Positions 1 through 6,199 of a stretch of DNA of 11,538 nucleotides are shown one piece after another. Made by a program: the position numbers and the translations under genes. Each line of letters opens with the position of its first letter. Within the stretch, counting starts at the first letter, position 1. The notes under the pieces are model-generated. The model was not told where the DNA came from, ran no database searches, and saw only the letters and a program-made list of their open reading frames with translations. This stretch comes from Methanosarcinales archaeon (GTDB lineage: Archaea; Halobacteriota; Methanosarcinia; Methanosarcinales; Methanogasteraceae): the NCBI GenBank assembly GCA_030605805.1, contig JAUWHQ010000204.1, forward strand, positions 1-11,538. The letters are read 5' to 3'.

Positions 1-302
1 GATGTCACCCCGAGATTGCAACCGCGCTGATGGCAGGTGAGCATGGTCCTGCAAACTGCATCTGCCACGGCTACAATCCAAACCACAGTGCGGGAATGGC
101 GGGCACTGATTTTGATATCAATATGAAGCACAATCTCTCGAAGAACATCTACTGCACGAGCTGTCACTCCGAGTACGATGACGTCACAGGCGAGATCGAT
201 ATCGGGAGTGGCGCAAGCGGGATCGACCAGTCAGCACACTACATCATCAACACATCGAAGAGGGCGATGCTGTACAATCATTCTGCGCAGCAGTTCGGGT
301 AA
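1..302 (+). CDS. C-terminal part of a multiheme c-type cytochrome (5' end outside the window)
   Basis: The open frame is already in progress at the left edge. Its first visible residues are Cys-His-Pro, which look like the end of a CxxCH heme-attachment motif cut by the window border. A canonical CTSCH follows at visible residues 51-55, and a shortened CICH at 19-22. Further His residues (14, 28, 43 and two near the C-terminus) could serve as distal heme ligands. Cytochromes c carry covalently bound heme outside the cytoplasmic membrane and move electrons; in ANME-type archaea they take part in extracellular electron transfer. No membrane anchor or sorting signal is seen at the C-terminus. 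The stop TAA (300-302) is one base from the stop of the convergent cdhE. Heme count, length and exact family cannot be judged from this fragment. An in-frame ATG at 30 is internal, not a start. Confidence 0.7.
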   Translation, partial: CHPEIATALMAGEHGPANCICHGYNPNHSAGMAGTDFDINMKHNLSKNIYCTSCHSEYDDVTGEIDIGSGASGIDQSAHYIINTSKRAMLYNHSAQQFG

Positions 303-303
303 T

Positions 304-1701
304 TCAGGTAGACCACTTCGTCTCCATCCACCGCGGAATCTGTCCCGAATCAGGAGGTCCGACCATCACCTCAAGTCCGGTGGTATCCTCGACATCTCCT
401 TGCAGCCGCGCAGCGAGCCCCGGAAGGATGACGATGCCGTGATCGGTTTTCTCTCGCACATCAAAGTTAGCAGAATTGAACATATCCTTGATCTTGCCGG
501 CATTCAGCTGCCCGCCAGCCACCGCAGCCTCCACACCGATGCCGTCGGTATCCACCACGCCGAGGTAGCAATCGATGCTGTTGGACGCCAGATCACTCTC
601 CACGGTGTAGTATGTCAGCGCAAAGTTCGTTGTCACAAAGACCGGCGATTTGCGATCTGGCGAGCCGATCTCAAAGACGCCAGCATCGACCATCACCGGT
701 TTTCGGGGGTCGGTGTAGACTGTGTCCCTGACATGCAGTTCAGGCAGCAGCGAGTATGGCTCGATGCTGTGCAGGATCAGGATATCAGCGTACCTGACCG
801 TGAAGATGGATGCAAGCACGCTCTCCCAGTATGCCGCACTGACGCCGTCCATCTCCTTCCACGCGGTCATGGGTACCGCCATCAGCGGGTATGCGATATC
901 GGTCTGTTCGGCAATTCCTGCACGCCGCAGCTTCAGAAAGTTCTCAAACGAGTCACGAAGCCCTGTTCCGGTCGGGACAGTCCCCGGATCGAGCACCAGA
1001 TCCGTGATGCCCATCGACTCGAATGTCACTGCAAGCGATTTTAGCGCGTCAAGATCGTTTGGCGCAGAAAGCACCACAGGAACCTGATATCTGAGTACAA
1101 GTTCTGCAACCTCGCGCCAGTTCTCGGTTGTGGCGGCATAGACCAGTGGTCTTCGATCAGCGGCAACCGCGAGCCCGGCAGCAAGAACCGTTGCATCAAG
1201 CGAGCAGAGCAGGAGCGGCAGTTCGGTCGTTTCCATCACCGTTCTCACGGCTTTTGCGAACTGACCTGCGCCTCCTGATACGCACCTGATCGCAACCGCA
1301 TCAAGCGTCAGGAAATCCCCTATATAGAATTTTTTGAAATTCTGGATGTCATTGACACGATCGATGAGTTCTTTCTCGTCCATCGTGTCGTACACGTCAT
1401 AAGCAAACGCTGTTTTATTGTAAAAAGTCAGTTTGTGGCGGTACAGCACATCATCCCCGCCGATCGTGACCTTATGTTCGCCGGTCCCGACGGTGACCTC
1501 GCGTATCTCAGGGGCAAGGAGTTTGATGAGCGTGGCGTAATCTTCCTTGTGCTCGGCATCGAGCAGCGGCGGGCAGTCCTTTGGCTTCCTTGCCCGATCG
1601 ATCAGGTGCGAGGCAAACGCCATGCACGTTGGCTCCTCACACTCGCCGCAATTGGTCTTCGGCAGGTACTCATAAGCCTGCAACGGACTGTTGATCTTCA
1701 T
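304..1701 (-). CDS. cdhE: Acetyl-CoA decarbonylase/synthase gamma subunit (corrinoid iron-sulfur protein large subunit), CdhE
   Basis: This 465-residue protein matches CdhE along its whole length. The family carries the cobamide that transfers the methyl group between tetrahydro(sarcina)pterin and the A-cluster of the acetyl-CoA decarbonylase/synthase complex, in the cytoplasm. The N-terminus holds the 4Fe-4S site with Cys18, Cys21, Cys26 and Cys43 in the family spacing (CGEC at 18-21, then PTC). The middle is the TIM-barrel region (GGDDVLYRHKLTF, DPGT, then SAAYWESVLASIFTVRY). The C-terminal corrinoid-binding part includes TTNFALTYYTVESDLASN and DTDGIGVEAAVAGGQ. The start is the family-typical MKINSP. 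sepF ends 28 nt upstream on the same strand, and a TATATG-like stretch lies about 20 nt before the ATG, so both co-transcription and an own promoter are possible. The gene is intact and of normal length. No other cdh gene is present in the window, which is unusual because cdhE normally follows cdhD. Confidence 0.96.
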   Translation of the reverse strand: MKINSPLQAYEYLPKTNCGECEEPTCMAFASHLIDRARKPKDCPPLLDAEHKEDYATLIKLLAPEIREVTVGTGEHKVTIGGDDVLYRHKLTFYNKTAFAYDVYDTMDEKELIDRVNDIQNFKKFYIGDFLTLDAVAIRCVSGGAGQFAKAVRTVMETTELPLLLCSLDATVLAAGLAVAADRRPLVYAATTENWREVAELVLRYQVPVVLSAPNDLDALKSLAVTFESMGITDLVLDPGTVPTGTGLRDSFENFLKLRRAGIAEQTDIAYPLMAVPMTAWKEMDGVSAAYWESVLASIFTVRYADILILHSIEPYSLLPELHVRDTVYTDPRKPVMVDAGVFEIGSPDRKSPVFVTTNFALTYYTVESDLASNSIDCYLGVVDTDGIGVEAAVAGGQLNAGKIKDMFNSANFDVREKTDHGIVILPGLAARLQGDVEDTTGLEVMVGPPDSGQIPRWMETKWST

Positions 1702-1729
1702 CCTTGGGGGTCGGTGCGCTTATATGCGA

Positions 1730-2095
1730 TTATCTTCCGCCGATCCGCGTTCGATCGATCCTGATGCCGGTCGGGGTCGTGATCACAAGATCGTCGCCGA
1801 GCCCTGCGATGTCACCATCCACATCGCTCACCACCTCTCGCAGGTCGCGAAGCGCGCGTTCGAGCATCATCTGGTCCCGTTTGATCGCCGAGATATCAAC
1901 GACCACGACGTTTCCATCGTAAATCTCCTTTTTCAGCTCGGGGATCCCGTCCAGATTGCTCAGTTCGGCGACACGAATGTATGTCTCGGCTGGCTCCGGT
2001 TCCATGACTTCCTCGTATTGCGAAAGATCCAGTTCGGCATATTCACCCTCAGTCGGCTTCGGCATCGGACCAAACAACAGTTCTTTGATCTTCAT
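1730..2095 (-). CDS. sepF: Archaeal SepF-like cell division protein (FtsZ membrane anchor)
   Basis: The 121-residue protein has the archaeal SepF (DUF552 / COG2450) layout. There is a short N-terminal segment, an acidic linker rich in Glu and Pro (residues about 14-36), then the compact alpha/beta domain starting near YIRVAELSN with GNVVVVDISAIKRD in its middle, and a C-terminal DDLVITTPTGIRI strand. In archaea SepF binds FtsZ and tethers the division ring to the membrane through its N-terminal helix. The ATG at 2095 is the first in frame, and a TATA-like element centred about 26 nt upstream suggests a leaderless transcript. It is followed by cdhE after 28 nt. The functional link between the two is not obvious, so their adjacency may be positional only. 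No ftsZ is visible in the window. Confidence 0.88.
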   Translation of the reverse strand: MKIKELLFGPMPKPTEGEYAELDLSQYEEVMEPEPAETYIRVAELSNLDGIPELKKEIYDGNVVVVDISAIKRDQMMLERALRDLREVVSDVDGDIAGLGDDLVITTPTGIRIDRTRIGGR

Positions 2096-2117
2096 AGATA
2101 CTTATGCGCAATCTGTG

Positions 2118-2125
2118 CATATTAA
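2118..2125 (-). promoter_or_regulatory. Candidate archaeal TATA box for sepF
   Basis: On the minus strand the sequence reads TTAATATG, embedded in GATTAATATGCAC. Its centre is about 26 nt from the A of the sepF ATG, the archaeal spacing between TATA box and transcription start. This predicts a leaderless sepF mRNA. No Shine-Dalgarno sequence is seen between the box and the ATG, which agrees with that reading. Inferred from sequence only. Confidence 0.45.
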
Positions 2126-2428
2126 TCTATTCGGTCATGCTGCCTGCTCGTGTCCGCATCAATCACACCCATCCACCATTCGTTTTCATCGATAATCCGC
2201 ACCTCGCTGCTCTTGCAGTCGTTTGTCAGGTAGCAATGGAGTTTTATCAGCGTGACAGACTTTAAAACTCGCATTCCGCACCCATGGCTCAGGTACCCTC
2301 TGCACGTTTTATTATGTATGCGAAACGCCACTAAAATCCGCGCAATCTCTGACACCCAAGGTCCGGAAAGCGACCATCGCCACACCAGAGCCCATCCATG
2401 CACAACCCTTACGAAATATCTTGACAGA

Positions 2429-2442
2429 CCTATATAAAAAAT
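2429..2442. promoter_or_regulatory. Strong TATA-box-like element
   Basis: The plus strand reads CCTATATAAAAAAT, and the minus strand reads TTTTTTATATAGG, close to the methanogen box consensus TTTATATA. On the minus strand it would start an RNA near 2410, about 315 nt before the sepF ATG. On the plus strand it would start an RNA antisense to dut. It fits neither gene at leaderless spacing, so its target is unknown. Confidence 0.35.
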
Positions 2443-2447
2443 AGCAA

Positions 2448-2457
2448 CCCCCCCCCC
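2448..2457. repeat. Homopolymer run of ten C
   Basis: Ten consecutive C residues lie 12 nt beyond the dut stop codon, beside a TATA-like element. A C-rich stretch continues for about 20 nt afterwards. Such runs are prone to slippage in replication and in sequencing, so the exact length should be treated as uncertain. Confidence 0.9.
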
Positions 2458-2469
2458 TTGCACACCCCC

Positions 2470-2985
2470 TCACCCCAGATACCCCTGATACGCCCCGCGA
2501 TACCCCTCTGTCCCGCTCTCAAGCCTCACAAACAACAACTGCACGACACGCGCCCCCTTCTTAAGCCGAAACCCATGTTCATTAAACACGATAAGCAAGC
2601 ACTCGCTCCTGCCCTCGTAACCGGCATCCCAGACCGCGGTCTCCACGCTCGCGCCGCACCGCAAGAGACTCGACCTCGGTCTTGCGATTGCGATCATGTC
2701 CTTCGGGATGTGGACGATCTCGCCAGAAACGATCTTGTAGCTGCCAGCGGGGAGATCGATCCAGTCATCGCAACCATCATCATTGAACCGGAGTTCGGTG
2801 CATTCGGAGAGCACGCGCTCGCTGTTCTCAAATGCAATCGATCCCATGCCCGTAAACTCAAAAACACGATCAACCGTAAGCTCGCAGCCATTCACCTGTA
2901 CCTGGGTCTCGGGATCGATCATACCCTCCACAAGCGGAGGATCTGTGCGCATCAGTTCGGTAATCTCGTTCTTTGATAAAATCAT
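2470..2985 (-). CDS. dut: dUTP diphosphatase of the Dcd/Dut trimeric family
   Basis: The 171-residue protein resembles the short Dut proteins of Methanosarcina-type archaea. It would hydrolyse dUTP to dUMP and diphosphate, keeping uracil out of DNA and supplying dUMP for thymidylate synthesis; the enzyme is cytoplasmic and trimeric. Visible family motifs are ARPRSSLLRCG (residues 101-111), VWDAGYEGRSE (118-128), the hydrophobic GARVVQLLF strand (144-152) and a glycine/tyrosine-rich tail GYRGAYQG (161-168) like the flexible C-terminal motif that closes over the nucleotide. The frame stays open 27 codons further upstream. The ATG at 2985 is preferred because GGAG and GTGAT lie just before it (GGAGTTGTGATTGCT then ATG), and because family members begin near MxLSxxEL. 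A TATATG-like element around 3022-3031 would place the transcript start close to the Shine-Dalgarno. A dCTP deaminase role is possible in this superfamily but less likely. Confidence 0.88.
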   Translation of the reverse strand: MILSKNEITELMRTDPPLVEGMIDPETQVQVNGCELTVDRVFEFTGMGSIAFENSERVLSECTELRFNDDGCDDWIDLPAGSYKIVSGEIVHIPKDMIAIARPRSSLLRCGASVETAVWDAGYEGRSECLLIVFNEHGFRLKKGARVVQLLFVRLESGTEGYRGAYQGYLG

Positions 2986-3021
2986 AGCAATCACAACTCC
3001 AATCACAGTTCTTTTTTTTAT

Positions 3022-3031
3022 GGCATATACA
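3022..3031 (-). promoter_or_regulatory. Candidate TATA box for dut
   Basis: The minus strand reads GTATATGCCA, preceded by TTATAGT. Its centre lies about 41 nt upstream of the preferred dut ATG at 2985. Using the archaeal box-to-start spacing, transcription would begin near 3000, leaving a leader of about 15 nt that contains the GGAG motif. This supports the inner start rather than the longer frame beginning at 3066. Confidence 0.4.
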
Positions 3032-3093
3032 CTATAACGTCCAGTCACTCTACGCACCATTTTCATTTACGAAAAAGTATATCGCCAGCCCCC

Positions 3094-3197
3094 ACCCGAA
3101 GGGCATTTCTTACTCGCAAACTTTTCACAAAAGTTTGATCAAAAACTGACTTCCGACCCGAAGGGCAGTTTTTACTCGATTTTTTGTGAAAAAATCG
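3094..3197. repeat. Two-unit imperfect direct repeat, each unit carrying a perfect hairpin
   Basis: Both units begin with ACCCGAAGGGCA (3094-3105 and 3156-3167), followed by a near-identical 11-mer ending TTACTCG (3106-3116 and 3168-3178). Each then runs into a perfect 9-bp hairpin with a 3-nt loop: CAAACTTTT/AAAAGTTTG (3117-3137) and CGATTTTTT/AAAAAATCG (3177-3197). The stems differ in sequence while their form is kept. A third inverted repeat, AAAAACTG (3141-3148) and CAGTTTTT (3166-3173), spans the second unit's start. The array begins 4 nt after the recJ stop and lies before the dut promoter. It may act as a transcription terminator or mRNA 3'-end structure for recJ, or it may be a copy of a genome-wide REP-like element. 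Confidence 0.75.
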
Positions 3198-3201
3198 TTT
3201 T

Positions 3202-4533
3202 TTAGTTCCCTCTCAGTTGTTCGCCGACCAGCGAGTCAGCGGTCGCAAGGAACGTATCGGCTGCATCATCCGCCTTCGGAATCGCCGCCCCTGACGCGAT
3301 GCTGTGCCCGCCGCCCCTGCCCCCTGCGGCTTCCGCCGCCACCCTGAGCACCTCTGCAAGGTCGAGCCCGCGTGCGATCAGGCTTTTTGTGCCTCTCGCC
3401 GATATCTTGATCCGGTCGTCGCTCTCATTTAACACGATACACGGCTTGTCCGGGTGCAGGAATCTGGTGACCGTGCTTGCGATGATGCCTGTCGCTTCGG
3501 CGTCGTGGAGTTGCAGGTATTTGATGTGGTCTTTTTGCATGATGCCAGGCTCCGCGAGCCGCATGTCCTTCACAAGGGTGCGCTGGTAATCGACCGACGC
3601 CTGTGCGGCATGCGAGACGCCCGATTGATCACGCAGGCAGAGAGATAGCGCAAGTCCAGTCTCGCTTAACCGGGCGCACGCATGAAGCGCAGAGACAAAG
3701 TCATCGACGTTCCGGATCACCTCGCGGTGCAGCAGATAGACGTCGCCGATGATCGTTTCGATGGCGTCAGGGCTGCCCCTCTTTAGCAGCTTGAGTGTGA
3801 GTGCCGTTGCGAGTTTTCGAAGCTGCGGATCACTAAGTTCACTCAACCTGCCGCTCACCCCGATTTTCTCGAGAAAAACATCCACCTTCGCCCTGTCGCC
3901 TGTGAAATCGAGGTATATCTCGATATTTCGCTCAAGCAGATCCGCTATGTCCCCGTCTCCGATCCGGATCCCTTTTTTAACCGTTATGATGCCATTCTGC
4001 ACGCCATCGTTCAGGATATCCCTGTTCGCCCCGATCATTAACTGCTTATCCCCGATCGCGCCCGCAATCGCAAGCCCGCACAGATCGATGTTCGCTCTAT
4101 TAAGCCCCTTTGCAACCGCATAAGCCGCGCCCGAAGCCGAGAGCTCGAATGCGCCGTCGATCCCCACAAGATGCGGATTCACATGCGGGCATGAGAGGTC
4201 ATCGATTGGGGTGTGGTGGTCGATCACGAGGACGTCCCCTGCGACCTCTGATACGACGTCCGGGTGCCCGCTCCCCATGTCGCAGAAGATCGTGAGCATC
4301 CGGTCAGCGTCAGCATTGTTGCCATCAGCGCGCTCTTCATTCAGCCGTTTCGCAAGTCCGTGGTCGAGCTGGCTGATGATGGTCGCCTGAAAGCGCTTCC
4401 CGAGCCTTATGAGGGCGTGGCATACGATGCCTGCTGCAGTGATTCCATCAGCGTCGTGGTGCGAGATGACCCGGGCTGCACCGTGGCTGAGGATCGGTCG
4501 CGTGGCATCAGATATGTTCAGTTTTTCAATCAT
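3202..4533 (-). CDS. recJ: Archaeal RecJ-like DHH/DHHA1 phosphoesterase (single-strand exonuclease, GAN type)
   Basis: The 443-residue protein carries the DHH signature: HHDADG at residues 25-30, CDMG with Asp85, VIDHH at 103-107, and GAIGD at 158-162, all metal-ligand positions in this family. The DHHA1 motif GGRGGGHSIASG is near the C-terminus (about 404-415). Archaeal RecJ-like proteins of this size include the GINS-associated nuclease of the replisome; related members degrade single-stranded DNA or RNA for repair and processing. The gene is intact with the expected length. The ATG at 4533 begins MIEKLN, about 20 residues before the first motif, as usual. A TATA-like box lies about 33 nt upstream with TGGTCTG repeats directly behind it. 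dut follows downstream after a hairpin array. Whether it is GAN itself or a sister DHH nuclease cannot be decided by eye. Confidence 0.88.
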   Translation of the reverse strand: MIEKLNISDATRPILSHGAARVISHHDADGITAAGIVCHALIRLGKRFQATIISQLDHGLAKRLNEERADGNNADADRMLTIFCDMGSGHPDVVSEVAGDVLVIDHHTPIDDLSCPHVNPHLVGIDGAFELSASGAAYAVAKGLNRANIDLCGLAIAGAIGDKQLMIGANRDILNDGVQNGIITVKKGIRIGDGDIADLLERNIEIYLDFTGDRAKVDVFLEKIGVSGRLSELSDPQLRKLATALTLKLLKRGSPDAIETIIGDVYLLHREVIRNVDDFVSALHACARLSETGLALSLCLRDQSGVSHAAQASVDYQRTLVKDMRLAEPGIMQKDHIKYLQLHDAEATGIIASTVTRFLHPDKPCIVLNESDDRIKISARGTKSLIARGLDLAEVLRVAAEAAGGRGGGHSIASGAAIPKADDAADTFLATADSLVGEQLRGN

Positions 4534-4562
4534 GCCTTGGATTTCGCGAGATGTGATTCTGT

Positions 4563-4570
4563 ATTAATAT
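4563..4570 (-). promoter_or_regulatory. Candidate TATA box for recJ
   Basis: The minus strand reads ATATTAAT within CCATATTAATACAG, centred about 33 nt before the recJ ATG. The predicted transcript would have a leader of only about 7 nt. The same ATTAATA core appears upstream of sepF, which supports a shared box style in this genome. Confidence 0.45.
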
Positions 4571-4602
4571 GGTCTGTGATCTGTGGTCTGATGGTCTGTG
4601 AT
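4569..4602. repeat. TGGTCTG direct repeats upstream of the recJ promoter
   Basis: A perfect 12-mer, ATGGTCTGTGAT, occurs at 4569-4580 and again at 4591-4602, so its spacing is 22 bp, about two helical turns. Its core TGGTCTG occurs a third time in between (4584-4590). On the minus strand the cluster sits directly upstream of the recJ TATA-like box, the place where archaeal activators bind and where repressors can block TBP/TFB. It is a candidate operator; no cognate regulator is visible in the window. Confidence 0.5.
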
Positions 4603-4625
4603 AAAGCCATTTCCACAGAAGTTAT

Positions 4626-4659
4626 GAGATCACGATCTCTCATTCACGACAATTCGTGA
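4626..4659. repeat. Two adjacent small palindromes between aCPSF2 and recJ
   Basis: GAGAT/ATCTC (4626-4630 and 4635-4639, loop CACG) is followed by TCACGA/TCGTGA (4644-4649 and 4654-4659, loop CAAT). They lie downstream of the aCPSF2 gene and upstream of recJ, so they could belong to 3'-end formation of the former or to regulation of the latter. Each is short enough to be chance. Confidence 0.3.
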
Positions 4660-4754
4660 TAAACTTTTTCACCGACATGAGATGCCACATTTCCGAATGC
4701 CCGAAACCAAAAAGGAGCAGACCCGGGAAGACCTGAATCGCCGCTATCTCCGTA

Positions 4755-6011
4755 TCACTCTATCATGAATTCATCGCCGTTTTCGGGCGCTACCGCATCG
4801 ATTTTGTGTTCCGAGATCCACGATGCAAAATCGACGGGGTTGTTGCCGTGCATCACAAACACGATCTCGCCGCCGAGGTTGCAGAACTTGCGCACGATCG
4901 CCTTCAACTCACGATCTCCGCAGTGGGCAGAGAAATCGTACTGCTCCACCTGCATGCCCAGACGCAGTACCCGCTTCCCGATCGTTATATGGTTGTGCCT
5001 GAGCGCATGATATCCATTGGTGCCCTTGACCTGATATCCGGTCAGCAGAATCTTGCTGTACCGATCATCGTGCAGTTTGTGGATATAATAGAGCGCAGGT
5101 CCGCCATTCAGCATCCCTGCGGTCGTAACGATGACAGAAGTATCCTTCAACACTTGTGCCCGCTTATTCGGTCTCACCACGGTAGCATTGTCGAACGCCT
5201 GCTGGAGCGCGCTATGATCCCGCAGGTATTCAGGGTACTGTATCATCATGCGGAACACATCGACCCCCATTCCATCAACATAAGGGTGCAGCCCGTATTT
5301 ATGTAGTATCATCAGGATTTCCTGCGTTCTTCCGATCGCAAAACATGGGATGATTGCGTTGCCGCCATTCTCGATTGTTTCGCGGATCGAATCAACGAAC
5401 GCACGCTCCAGTTCCTCTCTCGGGGCGTGATCGGTGCCGTAATACGTGCTTTCCATGATCAGGATGTCGGCTTTGGGCTGCTGATCAGCACGGTTTAGCA
5501 GGCGCGTATCTGTGAGGTTCACATCGCCGGTGTACAGTACTCGGGTCCCGTTCTCATCCTCAAGGAGAACCGATGTCGAGCCAGGGATGTGCCCTGCATC
5601 ATAGAGTTGCGCCGTGTGCCTGCCGCAGCAAAACGCCTCCCTGTAATCGATGGTGCTGGCATGCCTCACAAACTCATTGATATCCTCTGCATAGAACGGC
5701 GGCACCTGTCTCGCACGCTCCGCGATCGAAAGCGTGTCCTTCGCCAGAAACGCTGCGAGATGCTTGGTAATCGGCGTAGAATAGACCTGCGGGCAGACAT
5801 CCATGATATTTGGCACCAGTCCGCAATGATCGAGATGACCGTGTGAGATGATGATCGATTGTGGCTGGATTCCGTTCAACGGATATGATGGCGGATGATC
5901 CTGCGACTCACCCGGTTTTATCCCGTAGTCGAGCAGAATTTCATCGTCGACCAGAACTGCTGATCTGCCAACCTCCCTGCATCCACCAAGAAACCGCAAT
6001 GAACAATCCAT
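4755..6011 (-). CDS. Archaeal beta-CASP ribonuclease aCPSF2 (metallo-beta-lactamase fold)
   Basis: The 418-residue protein has the full metallo-beta-lactamase and beta-CASP motif set. HGHLDH is at residues 57-62, His141 (in GHIPGS), Asp163 (in TGD), motif A with Glu187 (in MESTYY), motif B with His363 (in SAH) and motif C with His388 (in MHGN). It lacks the N-terminal KH domains of aCPSF1, begins almost directly with FLGGCREVGRSA, and so fits aCPSF2. Family members are zinc-dependent endo- or 5'-exoribonucleases related to the eukaryotic cleavage and polyadenylation factor CPSF73, acting in cytoplasmic RNA processing or decay. The frame is open 16 codons further, to an ATG at 6059. The ATG at 6011 is chosen because homologues start just before the FLGG strand and a TTTATCA box (6036-6043) is about 29 nt upstream. 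It is divergent from the tRNA genes. Confidence 0.92.
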   Translation of the reverse strand: MDCSLRFLGGCREVGRSAVLVDDEILLDYGIKPGESQDHPPSYPLNGIQPQSIIISHGHLDHCGLVPNIMDVCPQVYSTPITKHLAAFLAKDTLSIAERARQVPPFYAEDINEFVRHASTIDYREAFCCGRHTAQLYDAGHIPGSTSVLLEDENGTRVLYTGDVNLTDTRLLNRADQQPKADILIMESTYYGTDHAPREELERAFVDSIRETIENGGNAIIPCFAIGRTQEILMILHKYGLHPYVDGMGVDVFRMMIQYPEYLRDHSALQQAFDNATVVRPNKRAQVLKDTSVIVTTAGMLNGGPALYYIHKLHDDRYSKILLTGYQVKGTNGYHALRHNHITIGKRVLRLGMQVEQYDFSAHCGDRELKAIVRKFCNLGGEIVFVMHGNNPVDFASWISEHKIDAVAPENGDEFMIE

Positions 6012-6087
6012 GCTAAATAAGTGAGCGCTTCTGACTGATAAACATGCGGTGCAACACATAGGTTTAAGTCTGTATTACTATGATTGA

Positions 6088-6095
6088 TGTATATC
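6088..6095 (+). promoter_or_regulatory. Candidate TATA box for the tRNA genes
   Basis: TGTATATC is centred about 30 nt upstream of the first base of tRNA-Asn, as expected for archaeal tRNA transcription starting a few bases before the mature 5' end. The two tRNAs are only 5 nt apart and would be made from this single promoter. Confidence 0.5.
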
Positions 6096-6120
6096 GGAAA
6101 ACGGACAAACCCGATCGTGT

Positions 6121-6194
6121 GCCGCTATAGCTCAGTTGGTAGTAGCGCGTGGCTGTTAACCACGAGGTCACAGGTTCGAGCCCTGTTGGCGGCG
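6121..6194 (+). tRNA. tRNA-Asn (anticodon GTT)
   Basis: A complete cloverleaf is visible. The acceptor stem GCCGCTA pairs with TGGCGGC, including one T-G pair, and has discriminator G at 6194. The anticodon stem CGTGG/CCACG frames the loop CTGTTAA with GTT at 6155-6157. The T arm is ACAGG-TTCGAGC-CCTGT. No intron and no encoded CCA are present. The D arm reads GCTC-loop-TAGC, leaving a C-T mismatch at the fourth pair; compared with the common GGTAGAGC form it looks like one inserted T. This tRNA inserts asparagine and is followed 5 nt later by a CAT tRNA, so both probably come from one precursor. Confidence 0.95.
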
Positions 6195-6199
6195 TTCAT

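Larger units (their letters stand above)
2096..2469. other. 374-nt intergenic region upstream of sepF
   Basis: I see no convincing gene in this stretch. It holds the sepF TATA-like box at its left end, and a TATA box plus a run of ten C residues at its right end. Open frames cross it on both strands, but none begins with a ribosome-binding site, none shows recognisable protein character, and the minus frame runs directly into the sepF promoter region. A long untranslated leader or a small RNA between 2410 and 2100 on the minus strand cannot be excluded. I recognise no RNA family in it and see no C/D-box pair. Confidence 0.4.

Noticed and set aside
178..1044. Long open frame on the plus strand across the 3' half of cdhE
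   Set aside because: It is antisense to a gene with strong family motifs, has no protein character of its own (Arg/His-rich) and lacks a ribosome-binding site. It is a by-product of cdhE codon use.
2122..2463. Minus-strand open frame of 113 codons between dut and sepF
   Set aside because: No start signal, no recognisable domain, uneven composition, and it passes through the C10 tract and into the sepF promoter region.
2458..2976. Plus-strand open frame antisense to dut
   Set aside because: dut motifs on the other strand are clear; this frame is His/Pro/Leu-rich with no family likeness, although a TATA-like element lies just upstream.
2986..3066. Longer dut start at 3066, adding 27 residues
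   Set aside because: The extension spans the TATA-like element and poly-T tract, is not expected in the family, and a Shine-Dalgarno-like sequence favours 2985.
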